Source: Sulfurisoma sediminicola
GTDB taxonomy: Bacteria > Pseudomonadota > Gammaproteobacteria > Burkholderiales > Rhodocyclaceae
DNA length: 64,000 nt
Reading direction: 5' to 3'
Assembly: GCF_003865015.1 (NCBI RefSeq)
Contig: NZ_BHVV01000006.1
Span: forward strand, 248,001-312,000
Below the pieces are notes generated by a model that did not search any database, had not been told where the DNA came from, and saw only the letters and a list, made by a program, of their open reading frames with translations. The first letter of the stretch is position 1. Every line of letters begins with the position of its first letter. The translations under genes were made by a program, and so were the position numbers. Shown piece after piece: positions 30,524 through 41,391 of this stretch.

Positions 30524-33500
30524 ATGATTACGAACATCGTATTCGTCGACAGCCGGATTAACGGCTACGAAGCTCTCATTCAGGCACTGGACCAGCCGGC
30601 GGAGGTTTTCTTCATTGATGAATCCTCCGATGGCTTGGAGCAGATCGCGGCTCAGCTGCAGGGGCGTACAGACATCGATGCCGTGCACATCCTGTCGCAC
30701 GGTTCCGAAGGAGCGCTCTATCTGGGCAGCTCCCTGCTGTCAGCCGGCAATATCGCCGACTATGCCGACCAACTCTCGACCATAGGCAGTGCGCTGAGCG
30801 GTTCCGGTGACATCCTGCTCTACGGTTGCAATGTGGCCGAAGGCGCGACGGGACGCGAGTTCATCGATGCCATTGCTCGTTATACGGGAGCTGATGTCGC
30901 GGCGTCGACCGACCTCACCGGCGCCGCGACTCTCGGGGCCAACTGGACCCTGGAAGCGCAAAGCGGAATCGTCGAAGCGGCCGCTCTGGCAATGACGGGC
31001 TACGCGGGGGTGCTTGGCACGTTCGAAGGCACCCCGGGCAGCGACACGCTCTGGGGCACATCGAGCGACGACATCCTGACCGGCTTTGCCGGCGACGACA
31101 CCTACTATGTCGATTCGACGGGCGACGTGGTCATTGAAGCGTCTGACGAGGGCATCGACACGGTTAACGCGTCGATTTCTGGCTATGTGCTGGCCGACAA
31201 CGTCGAGAACCTGAATCTGATTGGTTTGGGCACCTCAGGGACGGGGAACGACCTCGACAACACGATCGTCGGCAACAGTTCGTTCGCCAGCGTCATCGAC
31301 GGCGGCCTCGGCGCGGACACGATGCACGGTATGAGCGCCTACTACGACGTCTATTACGTCGACAACGCCGGCGACGTGATCATCGACCATTCGGATAACA
31401 ACGGGGTCTTCGCGTCGATCGATTACACGCTGATCTACACGTTCGAGACCCGGCTGGTCGATCTCACGCTGATCGGGACGGACAACCTGAACGGCACCGG
31501 CAATCAATTCGGCAACACCATCGTCGGCAACAGCGGCAACAACATTCTCGACGGCGGTGCGGGCGGCGACGCCCTGCAAGGCGGTCAAGGCAACGATACC
31601 TACATTCTGGATAACGTCTCCGACGGCATCTCGGAAAGCTTCAATGAGGGCACGGACAGCGTACGGAGTTCGGTGACCTTCAGCCTGGCTGCGAATCTGG
31701 AAAACCTCGAACTCACGGGAACCTACAACCTCGACGGCACGGGCAACGAGTTGGACAATGTCATCGTCGGCAATGCCGGCATCAACCACCTTGACGGCGG
31801 GGCCGGCAACGACAGGCTTGAAGGTGGCGATGGCAACGACTTCCTAACCGGTGGCACGGGAGTCGATGTTTTCGTACTGGGCGCGGGGTCGAAGGATTTC
31901 ATCACCGACTTTGTCACCGGAACGGGTGGCGACCGGATCGACCTGGGCGCCGTCATCGCGGGATTCACGAACTACACGCTGGGCGCCAATCCCTTTGCCA
32001 CGGGCCATGTACGCCTTGTTTCTTCATTCGACTTTTACGGCACCGCGATACAGGTCGACATTGATGGCGGCGGCGATGCCTACGTCACGTGCGGCGTGCT
32101 GATGAATGTGCAACCCACGGTGCCTACGGCGGCGAATTTCGTCGGCGACTTCGATCCGGCGCAGCAGCCCGATCAACCTCACAGCGGCGACATAACGATA
32201 CCCGCTACGGCAACGGAGGGAGATTGGCTGTTGTCGACGGACACCATCGACGATCCCGACAACGCGGGCCTCAGAAGTTATCAATGGCAGCGCTCGAGCG
32301 ACGGCAGCAACTGGACCAATATTGACGGATTGGCTGGTACGCAATCGGCCTTCTGGCCTGACGATATTGATGTGGGCAAGCAACTGCGCCTGGTCGCCAG
32401 CTATACGGATGGAAGGGGTTTCCAGACCACCATCACGACGACAGCGACAGCGGCAGTGGTCAATGTCAATGATGCGCCCACCGGCGGCGTGACCGTCAGC
32501 GGCACGGCGAAGGAGCAGCGGACGCTCACGGCAGGCAACACGCTGGGCGACGCCGATGGCCTGGGCACGATAGCCTACCAGTGGCAATCCAGCGCCGATG
32601 GCAGCAACTGGAACGATATCGGCGGTGCGACGGCGGGCAGCCTTGTGCTTGGCGATGCACAGGTCGGCACGCATGTCCGTGTCGTCGCGAGTTTTACCGA
32701 TCTTCACGGCACGCTGGAGAGCGTTGCCAGCGATCCCACCGGTACGGTGGCCAACACCATCGACTATTCCTCGGTTTCCTGGACGCTCGGCACCGGCGTC
32801 GAAGACCTGGTCCTGACCGGCACGGCCGACATCGACGGCACCGGCAACGAACTCGACAACAGGATCACCGGCAACAGCGGCAACAACATCCTCGATGGCA
32901 AGCTAGGCTGGGACACCCTGACCGGTGGCGCCGGCAACGACAGCTATTTTGTGGACAGCACGCATGATGTGGTCGTCGAGGCCTACGACGAAGGCATTGA
33001 CGGCGTGACGATTTCTGTCGATTACCAGTTGTCTGCGAACGTCGAGAATCTGACCGTGGCGACGGGCGGCACCTTGCTGCACGGCGCGGGCAATGCGCTG
33101 GACAACACGCTGGACGGCAACAACGGGTATGAGTTGACCCTGGACGGCAACGGCGGCAACGACATCCTGATCGGCGGCACCGGTGCCGACACCCTCGACG
33201 GCGGCGACGGCAACGACAGCCTGGACGGCAGGCAGGGAGACGACACGCTGAAGGGCGGTGCGGGCGATGACACCTATTTCGTGGGCTCGACCGGCGATGT
33301 CATCGAAGAATTTTCGACCGGCGGCACCGACACGGTGCGGTCGAGCGCCGTCAGCTACACCCTGTCCGGCAACGTCGAGAACCTGATCCTGACCGATGCC
33401 GCGATCGAAGGCCTCGGCAACGGGCTGGACAATACCATTACCGGTACTGACGGCGACAACGGTCTCGATGGCGGTGCGGGCAACGACACCCTGACCGGGG

Positions 33501-36500
33501 GTGCCGGCAACGACATCTATTTCGTGGATGCGGCGGGCGACATCATTGTCGAACAGTCCGGAGGCGGGACCGACCAGGTGTTTTCCAGGATCGCGACCTA
33601 TACCCTGGCCGCCCACGTCGAAAACCTGACGCTGTATGCCAGCTTTGCCGTGACCCATCTCACCGGCAACGATCTCGACAACGTCATCACTGGCGGCGAA
33701 GGCATCAACTACATCGATGGCGGCGCGGGCGCCGATACGATGAACGGCGACGTTGGCAACGACTTCTACTACGTCGATAACATCGGCGACGTGATCAGTG
33801 ATCCCGCGGGTTACAACACGGTGTTTTCCTCGATCAGCCTTGCGCTGCCGAATGTTGCTGTATTCCTGACACTGACCGGTAGCGCCAATCTTGATGGCAC
33901 CGGCAACCTCGGCACCAACTACATCACCGGCAACAGCGGCAACAACGTGCTCGATGGCGGCGGTGGCGCGTACGACACCCTGAAGGGCGGAGCCGGTGAT
34001 GACACTTACATCGTCCGGCGCTGGGACGACACGGTGATCGAAAATGCCAATGAGGGCGTCGATAGCGTCATTGCTTCGGACAGTTTCGTGCTCTCCGGCG
34101 ACGTCGAAAACCTGATTCTCACCGGAAGCAACAACCTCGATGGCACTGGCAATGGGTTGGGCAACGTCATCACGGGCAACGCCGGCATCAATCACCTCGA
34201 CGGCGGCGCCGGCGACGATGTGCTGGATGGCGGCGCCGGCAACGACTTCCTGACCGGGGGTGCGGGAGTCGATACCTTCAAATTGAGCACGGGATCGAAG
34301 GACTGGATAACCGACTTCGTCGCCGGCGCCGGCGGCGACAAGCTTGATTTGAGTGGCGTCCTCGCCGGATTGAGCAATTACACGGCCGACGGCAATCCCT
34401 TTGCCAGTGGGCACGTGCGCCTCGCTTGGTCGGAGGCGGACGCCTACGGCAGCTGGCTTCAGGTCGACAACGACGGGGGCGGCAATGGATTCGTCACGAT
34501 CGGGCTGCTGCAAAATGTCGATTTCACCTTGCTCACGGCAGACAACTTCGTCGGCGGACTCAATCCGGCAGAACAGCCCAACCAGGCTCCTGTGGGTACG
34601 GTCGACATCAGCGGGTCGGCGACGGAAGACCAATGGCTGCAATCCGTGCGGAATTTCAGCGATCCGGATGGCCTGGGGGAATTCGGCTACCAGTGGCAAA
34701 GCTCGACCGACGGCATCAGCTGGACCAATCTGGGTGGAGGAACGCAGCCGGCATTTCTGCTGGGCCACGCGGAAATCGGGCTCCAGATCCGGGTGGTCGA
34801 GAGCTACACGGATTACCGCGGATTTCCCGAATCGGTCGTCAGCGCAGCGACGACGGCGGTGGTCGCAGTCAATCATGCGCCCAAACTCGTCAGCGAAGTG
34901 CCCAATCAGGATGCGACGGACGGCATTGCCTTCAACTATGTCGTTCCCGTCGGCACCTTTGCCGACATCGACATCGACGTCGGAGATTCCCTGAGCTTTG
35001 GTGCCACGCTTGCCAATGGATCGGCACTGCCGGCTTGGCTGGACTTCGACGGTGCGACGCGGACGTTCGCCGGCACGCCGGCGACCGCCGATATCGGCAG
35101 CCTCAACATCAAGATCACCGCCTCGGACGAGAGCAGCCTCAGCGTTTCCGATACCTTCTTCATAAACGTCGCCGTAAACCACACCATTACCGGGACTGCC
35201 GGCGACGATACCCTGACGGGATCGGTGGGCGTCGCGGAAATCCTGGTCGGCGGCCTCGGCAACGATACCTATGTGATCGGCGACAACCTCCATAGCGTCG
35301 TCGAGAATGTCGGCGAAGGCACGGACACGGTCATCGCCTCGGTCGATTACCAGTTACCTGCGAACGTCGAGAATCTGATGCTGGGCGGCACGTGGCGGAC
35401 AGGGGCCGGCAATGCGCTGGACAACCGGCTCGATGGCAGCGGCGGGTATTCCATCACGCTTTATGGCAACGGCGGCAACGACATCCTGATCGGCAGCAAC
35501 AGTGCCGACACCCTCGACGGCGGCGACGGCAACGACAGCCTCGATGGACGACAGGGCAACGACACGCTGAAGGGCGGTGTGGGCAATGACACCTATTTCG
35601 TGGGTTCGACCAGCGATGTCATCGAGGAGTTTTCGACCGGCGGCACCGATACGGTGTTTTCAAGCGCCGGCAGCTACACGCTGTCCGCCAACGTCGAGAA
35701 CCTGATCCTGACCGATACCGCGATCGAGGGGATCGGCAACGGCCTGGACAATGTCATTACGGGCACTGATGGCAACAACACGCTCAGAGGCGGTGCCGGA
35801 AACGACACCCTGACGGGAGGTGCCGGCAACGACATCTATGTCGTCGACTCGGCTGCCGATGTCGTCGTCGAGCTGACGGGAGAGGGGATCGACGAGGTTT
35901 TCTGCACCATCGCGACCTACACCCTGTCCGCCAACGTCGAGAACCTGCAGCTGTACGCGGACCTGGCGGTGACCCACCTCACCGGCAACGACCTCGACAA
36001 TGCCATCTCGAGCGGGGACGGCATCGACTACATCGACGGTGGCGCCGGTGCCGACACGATGAATGGCGGCGCCGGCAACGATTTCTACTACGTCGACAAT
36101 GCCGGCGACGTGATCAGCGATCCCTCGGGCTACGACACGGTGTATTCGTCCGTCTCCTACACCCTGTCGGGCTATCTGAAATACCTGACGCTGACGGGTA
36201 CAGCCAACCTCAACGGCACCGGCAACTACAACGACAATTACATCACGGGCAACAGCGGCAACAACATCCTCGACAGTGGCGCGGGATACCTCGATACCCT
36301 GAGCGGCGGTGCGGGCGACGACACCTACATCGTCCAGAGTGGAGCCGACGTCATTATCGAAAACACCGGAGAAGGAATCGACCGGGTCATCGCGTCGGAC
36401 AACTTCGTCCTGCCGGACAACGTCGAGAACCTCGAGCTCACCGGCACTATTTTCAACCTGTCCGGCACGGGCAACGACCTGGACAACCTGATCGTTGGCA

Positions 36501-38431
36501 ACGGCGCGGACAACCTACTTGCCGGCCATGGCGGCAACGACACGCTGCGAGGCGGTTTGGGCACCGATACGCTGGACGGCGGCGCCGGCAACGATACCGC
36601 CGATTTCAGTGATGCCACCGCTGCGGTGGTCGTGGCGCTCACGGCTGGCAGCGCGACGGCCACGGGCGGCGCGACCGATTTCCTGGTCAATATCGAGAAC
36701 CTCACTGGCGGCAGCGGCAACGACAGTCTGGGCGGCGACGACGGCGACAACGTGCTGATCGGCGGGGCCGGCGACGATGCCCTGAGCGGCGGCCTCGGCA
36801 ACGACACGCTGAAAGGCGGCCTTGGCAGAGACACGCTGGACGGCGGTGGCGGCAATGACACCGCCGACTTCGGCGATCTGTCGGTCCGGGTGGTCGCCAA
36901 CCTCGGTGGCACCGTCGTCAGTGGCTATGTCACCACCGCCGGCGGTGCGATCGACAAGCTCAAGAACATCGAGAACCTGGCGGGTGGCAGCGGTGGCGAC
37001 ACGCTGACGGGCGATGCCGGCGCCAACGTGCTGATCGGCAATGGCGGCAACGACGTGCTGTCGGGTGGCGGCGGTGCCGACACGCTGATCGGTGGTGCCG
37101 GCAACGACATCTACGTCGTCGACGCCCTCGACACGATCAGCGAGTCCCTGGCCGAAGGTGCGGACACCGTCAGGGCGGGCGTGAGCTGGACCCTTGGACC
37201 CAATCTCGAAAGACTCGAACTGCTTGCGGGCGCCGGCAACATCAACGGCACGGGCAATGCAGAGAACAACACCCTCGTCGGCAACGAAGGCGACAACACC
37301 CTGTCCGGCGGCGATGGCAACGATACGCTGAGGGGCGGCCTGGGCAGCGATGCGCTGGACGGCGGCGTCGGCATCGACACCGCCGATTTCAGCGATGCAA
37401 CCACAGCGGTGACCGTCGTTCTTTCCGCCGGCGCGGGCACGGCCACGGGCGGATCAACCGACAACCTGAGCAACATCGAAAACCTGACCGGCGGCGCCGG
37501 CAACGACACCCTGGGCGGCGACGACGGCGCCAACATCCTGTCGGGCGGTGCTGGGAACGACACGCTCACCGGCGGCGGCGGCGCCGATCGCTTGACCGGC
37601 GGCACCGCCGCAGATCGACTCGACGGTGGCGATGGGAATGACGTATATGTCGTCGACGACGTGGGGGATGTCGTGATCGAGGGGAGCGGCCCCTTCTCCG
37701 GAATTGATGCCGTGGTCAGTTCCGTCAGCTATTCGTTGACCGCGAACGTGGAGCAACTTTACCTGAACGGAAGCAACCTGAACGGCAGCGGCAACGATCT
37801 CGGTAACTGGATCCGCGGCACCGCCGGAGACAACATCCTGGACGGCGCCAGCGGCTACGACTGGGTCGCGTACGGCAATGCGACGAACGGTGTCGTCGTG
37901 GACCTGTCGCAGACTTCTGCCCAGAACACGGGCTGCGGCATGGATACCTTGCTGAACTTTGAAGCCGTCAATGGCAGTCAATTCAATGACTTCCTCACGG
38001 GAAATGCGGCGGCCAACACGCTTTCCGGCAACGCGGGGGATGATGTTCTCAATGGTGGAGCGGGCAACGACACCCTCAACGGCGGCAGCGGTGCTGACAC
38101 GTTCGTCTTTGATACGACACCCAACGCTACGACCAACTTCGACCGGATCTCCGACTTTGTCGCTGCCATCGACAAGTTCGCGCTGGACCGGAATGTCTTC
38201 ACGGGGTTGGGGAACGGCGCCTTGGCCGCCGACGCATTCGTTTCTGGAGCGGGGCGGAAGACCGCCGCAGATGCGTTGGACAGAATCATCTACAACGTCA
38301 CGGCAGGCGTCTTGTATTTCGATGCAGACGGCAGTGCGACTGCGAGTGCGCCGATCGCCTTCGCCCAGATAAGCTCCGCGGTCAAGCCCACTCTGACCGC
38401 AGCTGATTTTGTCGTCTTCACCGGGATATGA
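30524..38431 (+). CDS. Giant RTX-repeat surface/secreted protein with DUF4347 domain
   Basis: 2635 aa. No Sec signal peptide. Residues about 4-165 match the DUF4347 pattern (VFVDSRINGYEALIQALDQP, AVHILSHGSEGALYLGSS, ILLYGCNVAEG, GADVAASTDLTG). Then come three long blocks of calcium-binding nonapeptides (GGAGNDTL type; about 168-545, 765-1345, 1559-2525), interrupted by two Ig-like spacer regions (about 549-742 and 1349-1555, the latter with a cadherin-like LPAWLDFDGATRTFAGTP segment). The C-terminal 110 residues (GADTFVFDTTP, ISDFVAAIDKFALD, FVVFTGI) look like a type I secretion end. Likely exported by a type I system encoded elsewhere; adhesion, matrix or S-layer-like roles are possible. Confidence 0.85.
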   Translation: MITNIVFVDSRINGYEALIQALDQPAEVFFIDESSDGLEQIAAQLQGRTDIDAVHILSHGSEGALYLGSSLLSAGNIADYADQLSTIGSALSGSGDILLYGCNVAEGATGREFIDAIARYTGADVAASTDLTGAATLGANWTLEAQSGIVEAAALAMTGYAGVLGTFEGTPGSDTLWGTSSDDILTGFAGDDTYYVDSTGDVVIEASDEGIDTVNASISGYVLADNVENLNLIGLGTSGTGNDLDNTIVGNSSFASVIDGGLGADTMHGMSAYYDVYYVDNAGDVIIDHSDNNGVFASIDYTLIYTFETRLVDLTLIGTDNLNGTGNQFGNTIVGNSGNNILDGGAGGDALQGGQGNDTYILDNVSDGISESFNEGTDSVRSSVTFSLAANLENLELTGTYNLDGTGNELDNVIVGNAGINHLDGGAGNDRLEGGDGNDFLTGGTGVDVFVLGAGSKDFITDFVTGTGGDRIDLGAVIAGFTNYTLGANPFATGHVRLVSSFDFYGTAIQVDIDGGGDAYVTCGVLMNVQPTVPTAANFVGDFDPAQQPDQPHSGDITIPATATEGDWLLSTDTIDDPDNAGLRSYQWQRSSDGSNWTNIDGLAGTQSAFWPDDIDVGKQLRLVASYTDGRGFQTTITTTATAAVVNVNDAPTGGVTVSGTAKEQRTLTAGNTLGDADGLGTIAYQWQSSADGSNWNDIGGATAGSLVLGDAQVGTHVRVVASFTDLHGTLESVASDPTGTVANTIDYSSVSWTLGTGVEDLVLTGTADIDGTGNELDNRITGNSGNNILDGKLGWDTLTGGAGNDSYFVDSTHDVVVEAYDEGIDGVTISVDYQLSANVENLTVATGGTLLHGAGNALDNTLDGNNGYELTLDGNGGNDILIGGTGADTLDGGDGNDSLDGRQGDDTLKGGAGDDTYFVGSTGDVIEEFSTGGTDTVRSSAVSYTLSGNVENLILTDAAIEGLGNGLDNTITGTDGDNGLDGGAGNDTLTGGAGNDIYFVDAAGDIIVEQSGGGTDQVFSRIATYTLAAHVENLTLYASFAVTHLTGNDLDNVITGGEGINYIDGGAGADTMNGDVGNDFYYVDNIGDVISDPAGYNTVFSSISLALPNVAVFLTLTGSANLDGTGNLGTNYITGNSGNNVLDGGGGAYDTLKGGAGDDTYIVRRWDDTVIENANEGVDSVIASDSFVLSGDVENLILTGSNNLDGTGNGLGNVITGNAGINHLDGGAGDDVLDGGAGNDFLTGGAGVDTFKLSTGSKDWITDFVAGAGGDKLDLSGVLAGLSNYTADGNPFASGHVRLAWSEADAYGSWLQVDNDGGGNGFVTIGLLQNVDFTLLTADNFVGGLNPAEQPNQAPVGTVDISGSATEDQWLQSVRNFSDPDGLGEFGYQWQSSTDGISWTNLGGGTQPAFLLGHAEIGLQIRVVESYTDYRGFPESVVSAATTAVVAVNHAPKLVSEVPNQDATDGIAFNYVVPVGTFADIDIDVGDSLSFGATLANGSALPAWLDFDGATRTFAGTPATADIGSLNIKITASDESSLSVSDTFFINVAVNHTITGTAGDDTLTGSVGVAEILVGGLGNDTYVIGDNLHSVVENVGEGTDTVIASVDYQLPANVENLMLGGTWRTGAGNALDNRLDGSGGYSITLYGNGGNDILIGSNSADTLDGGDGNDSLDGRQGNDTLKGGVGNDTYFVGSTSDVIEEFSTGGTDTVFSSAGSYTLSANVENLILTDTAIEGIGNGLDNVITGTDGNNTLRGGAGNDTLTGGAGNDIYVVDSAADVVVELTGEGIDEVFCTIATYTLSANVENLQLYADLAVTHLTGNDLDNAISSGDGIDYIDGGAGADTMNGGAGNDFYYVDNAGDVISDPSGYDTVYSSVSYTLSGYLKYLTLTGTANLNGTGNYNDNYITGNSGNNILDSGAGYLDTLSGGAGDDTYIVQSGADVIIENTGEGIDRVIASDNFVLPDNVENLELTGTIFNLSGTGNDLDNLIVGNGADNLLAGHGGNDTLRGGLGTDTLDGGAGNDTADFSDATAAVVVALTAGSATATGGATDFLVNIENLTGGSGNDSLGGDDGDNVLIGGAGDDALSGGLGNDTLKGGLGRDTLDGGGGNDTADFGDLSVRVVANLGGTVVSGYVTTAGGAIDKLKNIENLAGGSGGDTLTGDAGANVLIGNGGNDVLSGGGGADTLIGGAGNDIYVVDALDTISESLAEGADTVRAGVSWTLGPNLERLELLAGAGNINGTGNAENNTLVGNEGDNTLSGGDGNDTLRGGLGSDALDGGVGIDTADFSDATTAVTVVLSAGAGTATGGSTDNLSNIENLTGGAGNDTLGGDDGANILSGGAGNDTLTGGGGADRLTGGTAADRLDGGDGNDVYVVDDVGDVVIEGSGPFSGIDAVVSSVSYSLTANVEQLYLNGSNLNGSGNDLGNWIRGTAGDNILDGASGYDWVAYGNATNGVVVDLSQTSAQNTGCGMDTLLNFEAVNGSQFNDFLTGNAAANTLSGNAGDDVLNGGAGNDTLNGGSGADTFVFDTTPNATTNFDRISDFVAAIDKFALDRNVFTGLGNGALAADAFVSGAGRKTAADALDRIIYNVTAGVLYFDADGSATASAPIAFAQISSAVKPTLTAADFVVFTGI
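33130..36450 (+). repeat. Large internal duplication within the RTX gene
   Basis: The segment at about 33130-34120 is closely repeated at about 35440-36440: the ordered phrases SLDGRQG-DTLKGG, FSTGGTDTV, AIEG-GNGLDN, VTHLTGNDLDN, GAGADTMNG, YYVDN-GDVISDP and GNSGNN recur in the same order. The VDTF/VDVF-GSKD segment (31860 and 34267) and the Ig-like spacer after it are also doubled. This indicates growth of the gene by modular duplication. Confidence 0.8.
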
Positions 38432-38524
38432 AGCGGGATTGATGTATAGCTCGGTGCGTCGCCACGGCAACGCGCCTGCGGCACCAATTCGTGACGTTGC
38501 GTTCGCATCCATTATCATTGCCCC
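38432..38524. other. Intergenic region before cysM
   Basis: 93 bases with no gene. Near the right end ATTATCATT could be a -10 region for cysM, with a poor TTCGTG 17 bases upstream. No terminator-like hairpin with a T-run is visible after the RTX stop. Confidence 0.25.
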
Positions 38525-39427
38525 ATGAGCTACGCTACCCTCGAAGACCATGTCGGCAATACGCCGTTGGTGCGCCTGAAACGCATCCCGGGTGCCGACA
38601 ACGAGCGCCGCAACAACGTCGTGCTGGTCAAGCTCGAGGGCAACAATCCGGCCGGGTCGGTCAAGGACCGGCCGGCGCTGGCGATGATCCGGCGCGCCGA
38701 GGCGCGCGGCGAGATCAAGCCGGGCGACACGCTGATCGAGGCGACTTCCGGTAACACCGGCATCGCGCTGGCGATGGCGGCCGCGATGCGCGGCTACAGG
38801 ATGATCCTGGTGATGCCCGAGAACCAGAGCCTGGAGCGGCGCCAGACCATGAAGGCCTTCGGCGCCGAGCTGATCCTGACGCCGAAGGCGGCGAGCATGG
38901 AGGGCGCGCGCGATGCCGCCGAGCGGCTGGTCGCCGAGGGCCGCGGCATCATGCTCGACCAGTTCGCCAATCCGGACAACCCGATCGCGCACTACGAGGG
39001 CACCGGCCCGGAGATCTGGCGTGACACCGAGGGGCGCCTGACTCACTTCGTTTCCAGCATGGGCACTACCGGCACCATCATGGGCTGCTCGCGCTACTTC
39101 AAGGAAGTGAATCCGGCGATCCGGATCGTCGGCTGCCAGCCCGAGGAAGGCTCGCAGATTCCGGGCATACGCAAGTGGCCGCAGGCCTATCTGCCGAAGA
39201 TCTGCGACTTCTCGCGCATCGACCGCCTCGAGTATGTCGGGCAAGCCGCAGCCGAGGAAATGACGCGGCGCTTGGCTGCGGAAGAAGGCATCTTCGCCGG
39301 CATTTCGTCTGGGGGCGCCCTCTGCGTCGCGCTGCGCATCGCTGCCGAGGTCGAGAACGCCGTGATCGTCAGCATCGTCTGCGACCGCGGCGACCGCTAC
39401 CTCTCCACCGGCGTATTTCCGGGCTGA
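38525..39427 (+). CDS. cysM: Cysteine synthase B
   Basis: PLP-dependent O-acetylserine sulfhydrylase B (can use thiosulfate). 300 aa. VGNTPLVRLKRIPG, the PLP Lys in NNPAGSVKDRPAL, cofactor loop EATSGNTGIALAMAAAMRGY, the GTTGTIMG phosphate loop, and GISSGGALCVALRIA. The GSVKDR form and the 300-residue length favour CysM over CysK. Its usual partner hldD is displaced by the RTX gene. A GTG-started gene follows after one base. Confidence 0.94.
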   Translation: MSYATLEDHVGNTPLVRLKRIPGADNERRNNVVLVKLEGNNPAGSVKDRPALAMIRRAEARGEIKPGDTLIEATSGNTGIALAMAAAMRGYRMILVMPENQSLERRQTMKAFGAELILTPKAASMEGARDAAERLVAEGRGIMLDQFANPDNPIAHYEGTGPEIWRDTEGRLTHFVSSMGTTGTIMGCSRYFKEVNPAIRIVGCQPEEGSQIPGIRKWPQAYLPKICDFSRIDRLEYVGQAAAEEMTRRLAAEEGIFAGISSGGALCVALRIAAEVENAVIVSIVCDRGDRYLSTGVFPG

Positions 39428-39428
39428 C

Positions 39429-39773
39429 GTGCTGAACCTCTTCGCGGCGCTGGCGGCCTGGAACACCCCGGCCTTCAACGATGCTCTCAAGCGCGAACTC
39501 GAAAGCGCCGGTCCGGCCGCGCTGTCCCTGCAGCAGAGCCTCTCGGCCAGCAGCTACGCGCTCGACGACGGCTGCACGGTCATGGTAATCGGCGTCGGCG
39601 AGGAACCCGGACTGATCCGTGCGCGGGTCGGCGTCTTCTTCCACGGCATCATCGCCGGCTGCAGTTGCGCCGACGACCCGACGCCGGTCGAGCCGCAGCA
39701 GGAATACGTCGAACTGGAAGTGGCGATCGACAGGCACAGCGCTGCTGCCACCATCACGCCTACAGGGGATTGA
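39429..39773 (+). CDS. Conserved-looking small protein after cysM, 114 aa
   Basis: Function unknown. GTG start one base after the cysM TGA, implying coupling. Compact alpha/beta sequence (AFNDALKRELESAGPAALSL, YALDDGCTVMVIGVGEEPGL, ARVGVFFHGIIAGCSCADDP) with three Cys clustered in GCTV and GCSCADD, which might bind metal. No signal peptide or membrane span. Converges on the macrodomain gene. Confidence 0.6.
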   Translation: MLNLFAALAAWNTPAFNDALKRELESAGPAALSLQQSLSASSYALDDGCTVMVIGVGEEPGLIRARVGVFFHGIIAGCSCADDPTPVEPQQEYVELEVAIDRHSAAATITPTGD

Positions 39774-39783
39774 TTGCCGGCCT

Positions 39784-40284
39784 TCAAGTCGGGTCGAACC
39801 AGCGCAGCATGCCTGCATGGACGAGCACGAAGCGGACCTCCTCCACATGCGCGAGCGTCGGGGCCATCGCCTTCGCCGCCGCGACCATGATCGGGCCGGC
39901 TTCCTCGAGCGGGTAGCCATAGATGCCGGTCGAGATCGCCGGCAGCGCCACGCGGGTGGCGCCGTGTTTTTCGGCCAGCGCGAGCACGCTGCGCACCGCC
40001 TTCGCCAGCAGCGCCGCGGGATCGGGGTCGGCGAAGTAGCGCGGGCCGACGACGTGGATCACCCAGCGGTTGGGCAGGCGGAAGCCCGGCGTGATCACCG
40101 ACGCGCCGACGTCTATCGGCCCGAGATTCACGGCGTAATCCTCGAGTTCCGGACCTGCCGCGCGATGGATCGCGCCGCAGACGCCGCCGCCGGCCAGGAG
40201 CTGCGGGTTGGCGGCATTGACGATGGCGTCGCAATCGGGCTGGTGCACGATGTCGCCGACAACCGCGGTCACGCGCGCGCCCAT
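39784..40284 (-). CDS. Macrodomain (ADP-ribose-binding/hydrolase) protein
   Basis: A single 166-aa macrodomain. VVGDIVHQPDCDAIVNAANP is the adenine-binding Asp and Asn strand, LLAGGGVCGAIHRAAG is the first glycine loop, and ALPAISTGIYGYPLEEAGPI is the ribose/phosphate loop. The family removes ADP-ribose from proteins or hydrolyses O-acetyl-ADP-ribose (YmdB-like). It follows the AmmeMemoRadiSam radical SAM gene by 12 bases on the same strand and is probably in its operon. Confidence 0.9.
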   Translation of the reverse strand: MGARVTAVVGDIVHQPDCDAIVNAANPQLLAGGGVCGAIHRAAGPELEDYAVNLGPIDVGASVITPGFRLPNRWVIHVVGPRYFADPDPAALLAKAVRSVLALAEKHGATRVALPAISTGIYGYPLEEAGPIMVAAAKAMAPTLAHVEEVRFVLVHAGMLRWFDPT

Positions 40285-40296
40285 CGCCGGACTTCC

Positions 40297-41366
<1,070 letters not shown>

Positions 41367-41391
<25 letters not shown>

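Noticed and set aside
32903-35293. Long open frame on the minus strand inside the RTX gene (796 codons)
   Set aside because: Antisense shadow of the repetitive RTX coding sequence; low-complexity product and no ribosome site.
30524-38431. Dense short DNA repeats that could suggest a CRISPR array or minisatellite
   Set aside because: Repeats are in frame, vary in length and encode GGxGxDxx calcium-binding nonapeptides; there are no unique spacers of constant size.
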